Source: Xanthomonas arboricola
GTDB lineage: Bacteria > Pseudomonadota > Gammaproteobacteria > Xanthomonadales > Xanthomonadaceae
Length of the DNA: 64,000 bases
Direction of reading: 5' to 3'
Assembly (NCBI RefSeq): GCF_003353015.1
Contig: NZ_QREM01000008.1
Span: 42,602-106,601 of the forward strand
Below are positions 10,198-19,593 of the stretch, piece after piece (the first letter of the stretch is position 1; each line of letters opens with the position of its first letter). The position numbers and the translations under genes are program-made. The notes below the pieces were generated by a model, which saw only the letters and a program-made list of their open reading frames with translations, had not been told where the DNA came from and searched no databases.

Positions 10198-10515
10198 TCA
10201 TTTGCGACCGTAGACCGGCGCCATCAGCAGATACACCGGATACGCCAGCGCCATCAGCACCAGCGCGACCTCATGCCCGGAGGCTGCCTCCGCCCAGGCT
10301 TGCATGTGTCGCGCCGGCCCCCAGAAACCGAACGCCAGCAGCGCCACACCCACGATGCCGACCAGCAGCGCCAGGCCCAGCGCCGAGGCGGACACGCTGC
10401 CACGGGCCAGCAACGCGAACGCAGCGCTGCCACCGCCCAACAACAGCCCCAACGTCACCAGGTACGCACGGCAGTAGGTGGCACTCATCTGTTGCCTGTT
10501 ACGTTTACCGGACAT
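10198..10515 (-). CDS. Small membrane protein, function unknown
   Basis: 105 residues. The start is the second of two adjacent ATG codons, five bases after GGAGG. The sequence shows three likely membrane segments (YLVTLGLLLGGGSAAFALL; ALGLALLVGIVGVALLAFGF; VALVLMALAYPVYLLMAPVY) with short loops. I do not recognise a family. It lies downstream of gpmA on the same strand with a gap of about 200 bases and need not be cotranscribed. Confidence 0.65.
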   Translation of the reverse strand: MSGKRNRQQMSATYCRAYLVTLGLLLGGGSAAFALLARGSVSASALGLALLVGIVGVALLAFGFWGPARHMQAWAEAASGHEVALVLMALAYPVYLLMAPVYGRK

Positions 10516-10716
10516 CATGTCCTCCCTGCAGGACCGCGCGCAGGCGCGCCTGCCCTTCAACGTGTTGCGCGCGTTGATCGTGTCGGCACGCACCTGGTCT
10601 GCATCCACCAGCAGGCGCGCAGGCGTGTCAGCTCCGCACGCGTCGTTCAAACGTGCGCGGCGAAATCCACGCCACGCTGCGCGCCATGCGCGCAACGCGG
10701 CTGGCGGATGCGGCGA

Positions 10717-11466
10717 TTACTTCGCCTTGCCCTGGTTGGCCACTGCGTCGGCGGCACGCTTGGCCGCTTCCGGGTCGCCCAGGTAACGGAAGCTCTGCAC
10801 CTGCAGGGTGTCGTCCAGCTCGAACAGCAACGGGATGCCGGTCGGGATGTTGAGCTCCAGGATCTGCTCGTTGGAGACATCGTTGAGGTATTTGTACAGC
10901 GCACGCAGCGAGTTGCCGTGCGCGGTCACCAGCACGGTCTGCCCGGCCTTCAACTGCGGTGCGATCGCGTCGTGCCAGTACGGCAGCACGCGCACCAGCG
11001 TGGTCGCCAGCGACTCGGTGCCGGGCAATGCATTGCGGTCCAGCGTGGCGTAGCGACGGTCGTGACACGGATGGCCCGGATCGTCGACGTCCATCGCCGG
11101 CGGCGGGATGTCGTAGGAACGGCGCCAGATCTTGACCTGTTCCTCGCCGTGCTTGGCCGCCGTCTCGGCCTTGTCCAGCCCCTGCAGGCCACCGTAGTGG
11201 CGCTCGTTGAGGCGCCAGCTCTTGGACACCGGCAACCAGTCCTGATCCAGTTCCTTCAACGCGCCCTGCAGCGTGTGGATGGCGCGCTTGAGCACCGAGG
11301 TGTGCGCCACATCGAACTGCAGCCCTTCGTCCTTCATCAGCTTGCCGGCCGCAGCGGCTTCCTGGCGGCCTTGCTCGGTGAGTTCCACATCCACCCAGCC
11401 GGTGAAACGGTTGTCCAGGTTCCATTGGCTCTGGCCATGGCGCAGCAGTACGAGTTTACGGGTCAC
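10717..11466 (-). CDS. gpmA: 2,3-bisphosphoglycerate-dependent phosphoglycerate mutase
   Basis: 249 residues. Interconverts 3- and 2-phosphoglycerate in glycolysis and gluconeogenesis through a phosphohistidine. [20 protein letters not shown] carries the catalytic RHG and the substrate residues; later come [11 protein letters not shown] and [11 protein letters not shown] with the second active-site His. The start is GTG with GGAGA upstream. Length is exactly as expected for the cofactor-dependent enzyme. It is divergent from the endonuclease V gene across about 100 bases. Confidence 0.96.
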   Translation of the reverse strand: MTRKLVLLRHGQSQWNLDNRFTGWVDVELTEQGRQEAAAAGKLMKDEGLQFDVAHTSVLKRAIHTLQGALKELDQDWLPVSKSWRLNERHYGGLQGLDKAETAAKHGEEQVKIWRRSYDIPPPAMDVDDPGHPCHDRRYATLDRNALPGTESLATTLVRVLPYWHDAIAPQLKAGQTVLVTAHGNSLRALYKYLNDVSNEQILELNIPTGIPLLFELDDTLQVQSFRYLGDPEAAKRAADAVANQGKAK

Positions 11467-11569
11467 TACGGTTCTCCGATTGGGGGCCGATCAGCCTGCG
11501 ATTGTAACGGCAGCCAGCGCATCGCAGGCGTGCACGATATCGCCACGGCCAGCGCGCGATGCTGCGGCC

Positions 11570-12283
11570 ATGCAAACGATCGATCCTGTCTTTGCCGGTT
11601 GGGATGGCAGCGTCATCCAGGCGCGACGGTTGCAACAGCAACTGGCGCAGCGCGTGCTGCTGCAGGACCAGCTCGGCGCAACACCGCAGCTGCTCGCCGG
11701 CTTCGACGTCGGCTTCGAAGACGACGGCCGGACCACGCGCGCGGCCGCCGTGCTGCTGGATGCAGGCACGCTGATGCCGCTGGAAACGCATATCGCGCGG
11801 GTGCCCACCTCGATGCCCTACGTGCCGGGCCTGCTCAGCTTTCGCGAGCTGCCGGCCTTGTTGCAGGCACTGGCCCTGTTGTCGCGCCGCCCGGATCTGG
11901 TCTTCATCGACGGCCAGGGCATCGCGCATCCGCGCAGGCTCGGCATCGCTGCGCACTTTGGCGTGGTGACCGGCCTGCCCAGCATCGGCGTGGCCAAGCA
12001 ACGCCTGGCAGGCAGCTTCGTCGCGCCGGATCCCGAGCGCGGCGCGCATAGCCCGATCCTGCTGGGCGGCACGCAGATCGGCTGGGCGCTGCGCAGCAAG
12101 CCACGCTGCAATCCGCTGATCGTCTCGCCGGGCCATCGCGTCTCGATGCAGGGCGCGCTCGACTGGACGCTGCAGACCCTGCGCGCCTATCGCCTGCCCG
12201 AGCCCACGCGCCTGGCCGATCGGCTGGCCTCGCGGCGTGGCGGGATCGCCCTGGGCAGCAACATCTCTGGAGAGCTGTTCTAG
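11570..12283 (+). CDS. nfi: Endonuclease V (deoxyinosine 3' endonuclease)
   Basis: 237 residues. Endonuclease V nicks DNA one base 3' of deoxyinosine, starting repair of deaminated adenine. Family marks visible are LLAGFDVGF (first metal-binding Asp), [17 protein letters not shown] with the PYIPG-like wedge (PYVPG), [28 protein letters not shown], and [13 protein letters not shown]. The ATG at 11570 starts a frame that fits the usual length. It stands alone, divergent from gpmA. Confidence 0.95.
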   Translation: MQTIDPVFAGWDGSVIQARRLQQQLAQRVLLQDQLGATPQLLAGFDVGFEDDGRTTRAAAVLLDAGTLMPLETHIARVPTSMPYVPGLLSFRELPALLQALALLSRRPDLVFIDGQGIAHPRRLGIAAHFGVVTGLPSIGVAKQRLAGSFVAPDPERGAHSPILLGGTQIGWALRSKPRCNPLIVSPGHRVSMQGALDWTLQTLRAYRLPEPTRLADRLASRRGGIALGSNISGELF

Positions 12284-12876
12284 CGCGCGGCAGCGATGCG
12301 GCCGAGCTGGCGTGCGTCCGCATCTGCCGCATGCCACCGACCATCCCGGCACGTCCGCACGCGCCGGCGGCCGGCGCGCCACGTAACGACTCCGCAAGCA
12401 GTGTCGCGGTGGGCACCGATCTGCCATCGTCCGCGCCCAGCGCGTGCGTCGGTTGCCGACACATGCGCGAGCGGTCGCGCGTTCGGCGGGGGAGCGCTCC
12501 GGCGACGACTGAACTCATCTGGCCGGAGATGTCCCCGCTGCCGTCAGCGCAGCAGCTTGCGACACGCCGCTCGCCGGCGGTCGTGCAACCGATCCGCCAG
12601 CCATGGAAGGCCGTTGCCCGTTCCCGTGCGAGCTACTGCCCCGGGACGGTCTGGCCTGCCCAGGTCTCGAAACGGGAGTGCCGGCGCGCACGCGCGATTG
12701 CACGCGCGACTGCGAATTGCGCTTGAGTCTGCAGCCACACCTGTGGTAGTGATGACTGCATAGGTCGGGGACAGGTTGCGTGCGGGCACAGCCGGGCGGG
12801 GAGCGCACGGGCTGATGCCGCGACACGGTCGACAACGCTGTCCCTGCGCAGACATCCAACGCCGGGGAACACTTGA
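12284..12876. other. Gene-free interval between nfi and a secreted-protein gene
   Basis: About 590 bases. Several short open frames exist on both strands, as expected at this GC content, but none has a ribosome site combined with a recognisable protein. No strong hairpin or tandem repeat was found by eye. Confidence 0.5.
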
Positions 12877-13338
12877 ATGAAGTCCGCATCCTGCCTTGTC
12901 GGCCTGAGCCTGCTGCTGGCCGCCGCTACCGTTCACGCCCAGACCTCACCGGTCTGCCCGCCGCTACCGCCAGCCGCCGGGCTGCAGTGGAACGAGCTCG
13001 CGGGCGCTGACTACCTGGTCTGCAAGGCCATGACCGCCGACGGTCGCCAGGTGTTCGGCGTGATGCTCACCACCCGCGACCCGGCGATGACGCTGGCACG
13101 CGACCGCCGCGCGGAGAAAGGCCAGATCCAGCAGGAAGACATCTACTGGTACAAGCTCGACCTGGGCGGCCGGGAGCTGCCGGGCATGGAATCGCGCCGC
13201 GTCACCGTCGTCGAGCTGGGCAAGAAGCGCTACGCACAGCTCTGGATCGACGGCGCCAGCAGCGAGGAACTGGCCTCGATGCAGTCGCTGGTGCAGAACA
13301 TGGATCTGCAGCCGGCCAGCCTGGCCCTGCAGCGCTGA
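12877..13338 (+). CDS. Secreted protein of unknown function
   Basis: 153 residues with a clear signal peptide (about 1-21, cleavage near VHAQT). The mature part contains two cysteines in its first 40 residues (VCPPLPP and YLVCKAM), which could form a disulfide in the periplasm, and ends in a region with charged helices. I do not recognise a family. It stands alone and ends 16 bases before a strong hairpin. Confidence 0.7.
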   Translation: MKSASCLVGLSLLLAAATVHAQTSPVCPPLPPAAGLQWNELAGADYLVCKAMTADGRQVFGVMLTTRDPAMTLARDRRAEKGQIQQEDIYWYKLDLGGRELPGMESRRVTVVELGKKRYAQLWIDGASSEELASMQSLVQNMDLQPASLALQR

Positions 13339-13354
13339 CGCAACTGCCAGTGCA

Positions 13355-13392
13355 GCGCCTTGCATGCCGCCTTGCCGCTGCATGCAAGGCGC
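13355..13392 (+). terminator. Hairpin downstream of the secreted-protein gene
   Basis: GCGCCTTGCATGC (13355-13367) pairs perfectly with GCATGCAAGGCGC (13380-13392) around a 12-base loop. It starts 16 bases after the stop codon. No U-run follows, so it may act as a stabilising 3' hairpin or a weak terminator. Confidence 0.55.
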
Positions 13393-13439
13393 GCCGGTTG
13401 CCCGCATGCCGTCGTGTACCCGGCGCGGCTGCGCGGCTC

Positions 13440-13565
13440 TCAGATGCTCACTGCAACCCGTGACACGTCGCCGTCGGCCTGCACGGCGGTATCGGCCCGC
13501 GTCTGGCCGGTGAGCCACCGCTGGAGCGGGCAGGTGTCGGCGATCTCCAGCAGGCGATCGCGCAT
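13440..13565 (-). pseudogene. Remnant of an OsmC-family gene (C-terminal fragment)
   Basis: Directly downstream of pirin, a 41-codon frame reads LLEIADTCPLQRWLTG, which resembles the C-terminal active-site segment of OsmC-like proteins (usual form LLEIAxxCPVHRTLxG). No OsmC N-terminal half is present: the space between it and the pirin stop is only about 30 bases. OsmC genes often follow pirin genes in proteobacteria, so I read this as what is left after a deletion. It could instead be a chance match; a similarity search would settle it. Confidence 0.45.
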
Positions 13566-13594
13566 GCCGCGCTCCCGGGCGCGACGCCGCCGGC

Positions 13595-14455
13595 TCAGAA
13601 CCGCCCTTCCTGGAAGTCGACAAAGGCCTGCAGCAGCTCCTGCTTGGTATTCATCACGAACGGGCCGTGCCGCATCACCGGCTCGTTGAGCGGACGGCCC
13701 GCCACCAGGATCAGCTGCGCGCCGTCGGCACCGGCCCGCAGCGTCAGGCGCTCGCCGCCACCGAGCACCGCCAGTTCCTGCGCCGGCAGCACACGCGCGG
13801 CATTGCCCTCGCCCACCGTCAGCGCGCCCTCGAATGCGTAGGCGAAGGCGTTGTGGCCGCTGGGCAGCACGTAGTCCCAGGCCGCATCCGGTGCCAGTGC
13901 GATATCCAGGTACACCGGTTCGGTGGCCGGCTGCACGATCGGGCCGCGCACCTCGCCCACCGCACCGGCAATCACCTTGACCGTGACACCGGGCGCCGGC
14001 TGCGCGACCGGAATGCGCTCCGGTGCGTATTCCTGGTACCTGGGGTCGGTCATCTTGTCGCGCGCCGGCAGGTTCACCCACAGCTGGAAGCCGCGCATGC
14101 GCCCGGATTCCTGCTCGGGCATTTCCGAATGGATCAACCCGCGCCCGGCGGTCATCCACTGCACGCTGCCCGGGGTCAGCAGGCCTTCGTTGCCGTGGTT
14201 GTCCTTGTGGCGCATGCGCCCGTCCAGCATGTAGGTCACCGTCTCGAAGCCGCGGTGCGGGTGGCTTGGGAAACCGCCGATGTAATCCTCGGCCTTTTCG
14301 GTGCCGAACTCGTCGAGCATCAGAAACGGGTCCAGATCCGGCAACTGCTGGGTGCCGATCACGCGGATCAGCTTGACCCCGGCGCCGTCGGAGGTGGGCA
14401 GGCCACGGATGGTGCGCAGCACATGTGCCGCTGCGGTGGTGGTGGTGACGCTCAT
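13595..14455 (-). CDS. Pirin family protein
   Basis: 286 residues of the bicupin fold. Conserved parts include DPFLMLDEFG, the metal-site segment FPSHPHRGFETVTYMLDGRMRH, GSVQWMTAGRGLIHSEMPE, and QLWVNLPA. Bacterial pirins bind iron or nickel; some oxidise quercetin, others modulate metabolic enzymes, and this one cannot be assigned further. The ATG at 14455 has GAGAGG upstream. A longer frame reaching further upstream has no family similarity. An OsmC fragment follows it. Confidence 0.9.
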   Translation of the reverse strand: MSVTTTTAAAHVLRTIRGLPTSDGAGVKLIRVIGTQQLPDLDPFLMLDEFGTEKAEDYIGGFPSHPHRGFETVTYMLDGRMRHKDNHGNEGLLTPGSVQWMTAGRGLIHSEMPEQESGRMRGFQLWVNLPARDKMTDPRYQEYAPERIPVAQPAPGVTVKVIAGAVGEVRGPIVQPATEPVYLDIALAPDAAWDYVLPSGHNAFAYAFEGALTVGEGNAARVLPAQELAVLGGGERLTLRAGADGAQLILVAGRPLNEPVMRHGPFVMNTKQELLQAFVDFQEGRF

Positions 14456-14683
14456 CGACCTCTCCCTGCGCGAATGACTGGCTCCCATGATGGGTACAGC
14501 CGGCGCGCGGCCCAACCGCGACCGGCGCAACCGATCGTTCCAAAACCCGTTGCCGCTGCCTATCGATCCGGCATCTGGCGATAGACGCTCTACAACTAAA
14601 GTTTTACCCCGCCCCGGAACGGCGCCATTGACCCCGGGCGGGCGGAGGGCGACCCTTGGGTGAATCGTTCCTGAGGGGCATGC

Positions 14684-16756
14684 ATGAAAGGGTTCTCGAA
14701 GCTGGCCTGGGGCGCGTTGGCGCTGCTGGCCGCGTTCTGTCTGGGTACCGTGGCGCTGCGGCGTGGCGAGCACATCAATGCGCTATGGATCGTAGTGGCG
14801 GCGGTATCGATCTATCTGATCGCCTACCGCTTCTACAGCCTGTTCATCGCCGACAAGGTGATGCAGCTGGATGTGACCCGCGCCACGCCGGCGGTGGCCA
14901 ACAACGACGGCCTGGACTACGTGCCCACCAACAAGCACGTGCTGTTCGGCCACCATTTCGCCGCGATCGCCGGCGCCGGGCCCCTGGTCGGCCCGGTGCT
15001 CGCCGCACAGATGGGCTACCTGCCCGGCCTGCTGTGGCTGGTGGTCGGCGTGGTGTTTGCCGGCGCGGTGCAGGACTTCGTGGTGCTGTTCCTGTCCAGC
15101 CGCCGCAACGGCCGCTCGCTGGGCGACCTGGTGCGCGAGGAAATGGGCCAGGTGCCCGGCACCATCGCCCTGTTCGGCGCCTTCCTGATCATGATCATCA
15201 TCCTGGCGGTGCTGGCGATGGTGGTGGTCAAGGCGCTGGCCGAAAGCCCGTGGGGCATGTTCACCGTCATCGCCACGATGCCGATCGCGCTGATGATGGG
15301 CGTGTACATGCGCTACATCCGGGTCGGCAAGATCGGCGAGATCTCGGTGGTCGGGCTGATCCTGTTGCTGGGTGCGATCTGGCTGGGCGGCAAGGTCGCC
15401 GCCGACCCCACCTGGGGCCCGGCCTTCACCTTCACCGCCAAGCAGATCACCTGGATGCTGATCGGCTACGGCTTCGTCGCCTCGGTGCTGCCGGTGTGGC
15501 TGCTGCTGGCACCGCGCGATTACCTGTCCACCTTCCTCAAGATCGGCACGATCCTGGCACTGGCGATCGGCATCGTGGTGGTCATGCCGGACCTGAAGAT
15601 GCCGGCGCTGACCCAGTTCGCGTCCACCGGCGACGGCCCGGTGTGGAAAGGCGGCATCTTCCCGTTCCTGTTCATCACCATCGCCTGCGGTGCGGTCTCC
15701 GGCTTCCACGCGTTGATCGCCTCGGGCACCACGCCCAAGCTGCTCGCCAACGAAGGCCACATGCGCTACATCGGCTACGGCGGCATGCTGATGGAATCGT
15801 TCGTGGCGGTGATGGCGCTGGTGGCCGCATCGATCATCGAGCCGGGCATCTACTTCGCCATGAACAGCCCGGCCTCGCTGGTCGGCAGCGACACGGTGGC
15901 CGTTGCGGCCAAGGTGTCCGAATGGGGCTTTGCGATCACGCCCGAGGTGCTGGAAGCCACGGCACGCGACATCGGCGAGCACAGCATCCTGGCGCGCGCC
16001 GGTGGCGCGCCCACCCTGGCGGTGGGCATCGCGCAGATCCTGCACCAGCTGCTGCCGGGCGAAGACACCATGGCGTTCTGGTACCACTTCGCGATCCTGT
16101 TCGAAGCGCTGTTCATCCTGACCGCCGTGGATGCCGGGACGCGTGCGGGCCGCTTCATGCTGCAGGACCTGCTGGGCAACTTCATCCCGGCGCTGAAGAA
16201 GACCGAATCGTGGGCCGCCAACATCATCGCCACCGCCGGTTGCGTGGCCTTGTGGGGGTATCTGCTCTACACCGGCGTGATCGATCCGTTCGGCGGCATC
16301 CAGACCCTGTGGCCGCTGTTCGGCATCTCCAACCAGATGCTGGCCGGGATCGCGCTGATGCTGGGCACGGTGGTGCTGTTCAAGATGAAGCGCGACCGCT
16401 ACGCCTGGGTCACGCTGGTGCCGGCGGTGTGGCTGCTGATCTGCACCACCTATGCGGGGCTGATCAAGATCTTCGACAGCAACCCGGCGCAGGGCTTCCT
16501 GGCGCAGGCGCACAAGTACCAGGATGCCATCGCCAGCAACACCATCACCGCGCCGGCCAAGACGGTGGCGCAGATGCAGCAGATCGTCACCAACGCCTAC
16601 GTCAACACCGGGCTGACGGTGCTGTTCCTGTTCGTGGTGGGATCGATCCTGGTCTACGCAATCAAGACGATCGTGATCGCACGTCGCAATCCGCAGCGCA
16701 GCGACCGCGAGACCCCGTACGTGGCCTTGCAGCCCCACCAGATGGCGGACCTGTAA
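14684..16756 (+). CDS. cstA: Carbon starvation protein A, peptide/pyruvate transporter
   Basis: 690 residues and many membrane segments. CstA family proteins import peptides or pyruvate under carbon limitation. Typical blocks are [36 protein letters not shown] near the N-terminus, [19 protein letters not shown], and [19 protein letters not shown]. The length matches E. coli CstA. Its stop overlaps the next gene's ATG by one base, so the pair is translated together. A 16-bp perfect hairpin ends the operon. Confidence 0.95.
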   Translation: MKGFSKLAWGALALLAAFCLGTVALRRGEHINALWIVVAAVSIYLIAYRFYSLFIADKVMQLDVTRATPAVANNDGLDYVPTNKHVLFGHHFAAIAGAGPLVGPVLAAQMGYLPGLLWLVVGVVFAGAVQDFVVLFLSSRRNGRSLGDLVREEMGQVPGTIALFGAFLIMIIILAVLAMVVVKALAESPWGMFTVIATMPIALMMGVYMRYIRVGKIGEISVVGLILLLGAIWLGGKVAADPTWGPAFTFTAKQITWMLIGYGFVASVLPVWLLLAPRDYLSTFLKIGTILALAIGIVVVMPDLKMPALTQFASTGDGPVWKGGIFPFLFITIACGAVSGFHALIASGTTPKLLANEGHMRYIGYGGMLMESFVAVMALVAASIIEPGIYFAMNSPASLVGSDTVAVAAKVSEWGFAITPEVLEATARDIGEHSILARAGGAPTLAVGIAQILHQLLPGEDTMAFWYHFAILFEALFILTAVDAGTRAGRFMLQDLLGNFIPALKKTESWAANIIATAGCVALWGYLLYTGVIDPFGGIQTLWPLFGISNQMLAGIALMLGTVVLFKMKRDRYAWVTLVPAVWLLICTTYAGLIKIFDSNPAQGFLAQAHKYQDAIASNTITAPAKTVAQMQQIVTNAYVNTGLTVLFLFVVGSILVYAIKTIVIARRNPQRSDRETPYVALQPHQMADL

Positions 16757-16980
16757 TGGGCACCCAACTCGTTCTTGCCAGCCAGTACCAGGTGCATCGC
16801 CGCATCTGGCGGCGCCTGATCCAGACCGCCCGCCTGTGCTGCGGCATTCCCGACTACGACAACTACGTGCGCCACATGCTGGAAAAACACCCGGACAAAC
16901 CGGTGATGGACTACCCCACCTTCTTCCGCGAGCGCCAGGATGCGCGTTACGGCGGCAAGAGCGGGTTCCGCTGCTGCTGA
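16756..16980 (+). CDS. ybdD: YbdD/YjiX family small protein (DUF466)
   Basis: 74 residues. Carries the family core [25 protein letters not shown] and a closing [19 protein letters not shown], rich in Cys, Arg and Gly. YbdD-like proteins are regularly encoded just after cstA or btsT and are thought to assist that transporter; the mechanism is not known from sequence. The ATG overlaps the cstA stop (TAATG). Confidence 0.92.
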   Translation: MGTQLVLASQYQVHRRIWRRLIQTARLCCGIPDYDNYVRHMLEKHPDKPVMDYPTFFRERQDARYGGKSGFRCC

Positions 16981-17025
16981 TTGGACGAGTGTCTGATCAG
17001 CGAGTGGCCGATCGTCTAGTGGAAC

Positions 17026-17061
17026 CGCAACAGGGCGCGATGCGAATCGCGCCCTGTTGCG
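17026..17061 (+). terminator. Strong hairpin ending cstA-ybdD
   Basis: CGCAACAGGGCGCGAT (17026-17041) pairs perfectly over 16 bp with ATCGCGCCCTGTTGCG around a GCGA loop. It lies 45 bases after the ybdD stop. Only a short T-containing stretch follows, but the stem is among the strongest in the window. Confidence 0.75.
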
Positions 17062-17130
17062 TTGATGGCTTGGGGTTGGCCGCAAGGGGGCCTCTCGCAC
17101 TCATCACCGCAGACACGCCGCAAGGCCGGG

Positions 17131-17346
17131 CGGCTGATGGCCGGCCTTGCCGATGGATCAGTTGCAGAGCGGGTGATCGGCGGCCTGGCTGCAGGGCCAT
17201 TGCTCGCCCACCGCTGCGGGACAGGCCGCGAGGCAGAGCGGCTGATGGACGGCCTTGCGGATGGATCCGTTGTAGGGCGGGTGATCTGCGGCCTGGCTGC
17301 AGGGCCCTTGCCCGCCCACCGTCGCGGGACACGCCGTGAATCCGTC
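17131..17346. repeat. 108-bp tandem duplication in intergenic DNA
   Basis: A block beginning CGGCTGATGG starts at 17131 and again at 17239, with about 85-90% identity over the unit (shared GGCGGCCTGGCTGCAGGGCC). Each unit ends in a partial copy (GCGGGACA-GCCGTGA-like) of the left arm of the palindromic element that follows at 17310. No coding function is seen. Confidence 0.75.
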
Positions 17347-17407
17347 CATGGAGGCTCTTACGCGGCATCCATGCCGCGTAAGGTCCCGCGACGGTAGGCG
17401 GGCAAGG
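17310..17407 (+). repeat. Imperfect palindromic Xanthomonas-type element, copy A
   Basis: Outer arms GCCCGCCCACCGTCGCGGGA and TCCCGCGACGGTAGGCGGGC are inverted copies. The interior holds GTCCATGGAGGCTC followed by the palindrome GCGGCATCCATGCCGC. The whole can fold into one long hairpin. The same ordered parts occur inverted near 17560-17640 (copy B), showing that this is a defined element rather than a chance palindrome. Confidence 0.75.
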
Positions 17408-17550
17408 ACCCGTCAAGTTGGTCGGTGCGCATGGGAGAGCGGTGCTGGATGCGCCTTGTTCGATCATGAAACATCGGCTTCATGTCTTATGCGCGCCGCA
17501 CTACAGACAGCTTTTCAAACGAGTGCCGACCAACTGTCTGGTGCGGTGTC

Positions 17551-17638
17551 CTCGCCGGTTGCGGGACCGTGTGGCGGCATGGATGCCGCCACCGAGCCTA
17601 CATGGACGTACTTGCGGCGTGTCCCGCAAGCGGTGAGG
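17551..17638 (-). repeat. Imperfect palindromic Xanthomonas-type element, copy B (inverted)
   Basis: Read on the minus strand this gives GCTTGCGGGACACGCCGCAA, GTCCATGTAGGCTC, GGCGGCATCCATGCCGCC and GGTCCCGCAACCGG in the same order as copy A. Differences from A are scattered and often compensatory in the stem, as expected for an old repeat family under folding constraint. Confidence 0.75.
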
Positions 17639-17659
17639 GCGCCGCGCCCTCGACTCACC

Positions 17660-17699
17660 GGGCTTTTGATCTGGGCTTTTGATCTGGGCTTTTGACGCG
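17660..17699. repeat. 13-bp tandem repeat, three units
   Basis: GGGCTTTTGATCT is present twice in a row (17660, 17673) followed by a third, degraded unit (GGGCTTTTGACGC) and a trace of a fourth. A short simple repeat likely to vary in copy number. Confidence 0.8.
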
Positions 17700-17845
17700 A
17701 GCTTTTGGCTGCACTCAAACCACGCCACGGCTCAACAGCCCTGTCATTGCAAATCGATTGCACGATCTGGCCGGATCGGTTGAACAACGAGATGGCTGCG
17801 ACTTCGCCAACATCGACACCGCATTCAAGAGATCTTGTCAGCGGC

Positions 17846-18523
17846 TCAGCCAGCGCGCTTTTGCGCGAGCAATTCGAACAGCGCAGGCAAATCGCGCATA
17901 TCGTCGAACACCTCCAGCACACCGATCCGACGCAAGGTCTCGCCGTGTCCCAGCGGAATATGGCTGGCACCGGTGAAACCCAGCACCTGCATGCCGGCCG
18001 CCAACGCGGCAGTGGCGCCGGTGGGGCTGTCCTCGATCACCAGGCAGCGCTCCGGCGCAACGCCCAGGGTACGGGCCGCCAACAGGTAGACATCCGGCGC
18101 CGGCTTGGGCCGCTCCACCATATCGGCACTGAAGATGTTGCCCGCCGCGCGCGCGGTGAGCCCCACCCGTTCGACCGAGGCGATCACATTGTGGCGGCGG
18201 CTGTTGGAGGCCACCGCCAGCGGCAACGGAATCTGTTCCAGCGCGGCGCGTGCGCCGGGAATCGGCTGCACCTGCGCCTGGATCAAGGCTTCGCTGCGCG
18301 CTTGAATCTGTGCCAGCAAGGTGGCTGGCAACTGCACCAAAAAATGTTCCTGCACCCGCAGCAACACCTCACGCGTGGTCTGCCCGAACGTCGTCCCGAG
18401 CAGATGCTCCAATGCCTCGGCCGGCACGAAGGCCGCCAGCGCCTCGCGCATCACCCGGTCGGCCAGTATTTCGCTGTCGACCAGCACGCCATCGCAGTCG
18501 CTGATCAGTAATTCGTAGACCAT
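17846..18523 (-). CDS. HAD-superfamily phosphatase (subfamily IA, YieH-like)
   Basis: 225 residues. The nucleophile motif ISDCDGVLVDSE is near the N-terminus, the Thr/Ser motif in LAVASNSRR, the Lys motif in ERPKPAPDVYLLAARTL and the acidic motif in CLVIEDSPTGATAALAAGM. A helical cap is inserted after motif I, as in subfamily IA phosphatases acting on sugar phosphates such as 6-phosphogluconate; the true substrate is not visible. The start at 18523 begins directly at MVYELLISD; an ATG three codons earlier is also possible. Confidence 0.88.
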   Translation of the reverse strand: MVYELLISDCDGVLVDSEILADRVMREALAAFVPAEALEHLLGTTFGQTTREVLLRVQEHFLVQLPATLLAQIQARSEALIQAQVQPIPGARAALEQIPLPLAVASNSRRHNVIASVERVGLTARAAGNIFSADMVERPKPAPDVYLLAARTLGVAPERCLVIEDSPTGATAALAAGMQVLGFTGASHIPLGHGETLRRIGVLEVFDDMRDLPALFELLAQKRAG

Positions 18524-18792
18524 TGCACCCATCTGCTCGCAAAGCACCATTATGCCGGCCGCGTCGTGACCGTTGGCTGTGGCAGAGTGCATCCGCGTGT
18601 GAGACCCAGCGTGGTGCATCGGCACCATGCAGGCACCGCTGCGACGGGCGGCCTCAACGGCTGGCGCTGCAGGCGCCGGTACATGTCACGAAATCTTACC
18701 GCGCCTCGCCGGGGCAGCTGGTAGGATCGGCCCGGCTGCGGAAGGACACACCGCAGTGCCACCAGGAATGCGATCAGGACAAGGAGATTTCG

Positions 18793-19557
18793 ATGAAGAC
18801 GCGATTCCCCACCCTGCTCGTTCTTGCGACCTCGTTTTTCGCGGTCTCATGCACCGCCTCGCCCGGTGCCAAGGAGCAAACCACCATGTCAGCTACGCTG
18901 CAGGACCACACCGTCGCCTTCCGCGACCCCGGCCTGACCGATATCGCCAACGCCATTGCGCACGGCGACGTCGCCCGAATCGGCGCACTCGCACCGACAG
19001 TCGATCTCGCCGCACACGGCGATCAGAACGTCACCCTGCTCGAGTGGGCGATCTGGAACGAACAACCCCGTGCCCTGGCCGCCCTGCTCGATGCAGGCGC
19101 AGACCCGTCGTTGCCGGGCATGGACCAGGAAACGGTCGTGCACATGGCCGCCATGGCGCAGGACCCGGAGTACCTGAAGATCCTGCTGCAGCACAAGGCG
19201 CCGATCGACGTGGCCAGCGCACGCGCAGGCTGGACACCGCTGTTCCGCGCCGTGCAGAGCAAGCGCGATGCACAGATCGGCCTGTTGATCGACGCCGGCG
19301 CAGACCTGCAGCGTATCGACAACACCGGCAACAGCGTGCTGCACCTGGCCGCCCAAAGCGGCGCGGCGAGTCCGGCAGTGCTGCACTTGCTCAAGGCCGG
19401 CGTGGATCCGACGCTGCGCAACGCGCAGCAGAAAACCTTCCAGGCGTATTTTTTCACCACTCCGGACCGCCTGCTCAATGCCGCCGGCCAGCAGGCCAGG
19501 TCGGACGTGCGCGCATGGTTGAGCGCCCACGACATTCCCGTGGAAAGCAGCCGCTAA
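18793..19557 (+). CDS. Ankyrin-repeat lipoprotein, probable immunity protein for the adjacent effector
   Basis: 254 residues. The signal peptide ends in FAVSC, a lipobox with Cys20, so the protein should be a periplasm-facing lipoprotein. Residues about 75-225 hold at least four ankyrin-type repeats (RALAALLDAGADPSL, YLKILLQHKAPIDV, QIGLLIDAGADLQRI, AVLHLLKAGVDPTL). The start has AAGGAG eight bases upstream. It ends 36 bases before the lipase gene with the XVIPCD tag. In Xanthomonas, antibacterial type IV effectors are paired with envelope-located immunity lipoproteins (X-Tfi), and that is the most economical reading here; binding to the lipase is inferred, not shown. Confidence 0.8.
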   Translation: MKTRFPTLLVLATSFFAVSCTASPGAKEQTTMSATLQDHTVAFRDPGLTDIANAIAHGDVARIGALAPTVDLAAHGDQNVTLLEWAIWNEQPRALAALLDAGADPSLPGMDQETVVHMAAMAQDPEYLKILLQHKAPIDVASARAGWTPLFRAVQSKRDAQIGLLIDAGADLQRIDNTGNSVLHLAAQSGAASPAVLHLLKAGVDPTLRNAQQKTFQAYFFTTPDRLLNAAGQQARSDVRAWLSAHDIPVESSR

Positions 19558-19593
19558 GCGGGCTTTTCGCACGACGAACGCAAGGAGCCGCGC

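Noticed and set aside
12296..12889. Several overlapping frames between nfi and the secreted-protein gene
   Set aside because: Arg/Ala/Pro-rich translations on both strands with no ribosome site; typical of noncoding GC-rich DNA.
14783..16738. 651-codon open frame on the minus strand opposite cstA
   Set aside because: It is rich in His, Asp and Gln with no domain or signal, as expected of the antisense frame of a GC-rich membrane gene; cstA is unmistakable.
17062..17397. Rightward and leftward frames across the 108-bp repeats
   Set aside because: The repeat length is a multiple of three, which keeps frames open in both directions; the DNA is an intergenic repeat with no start signal.
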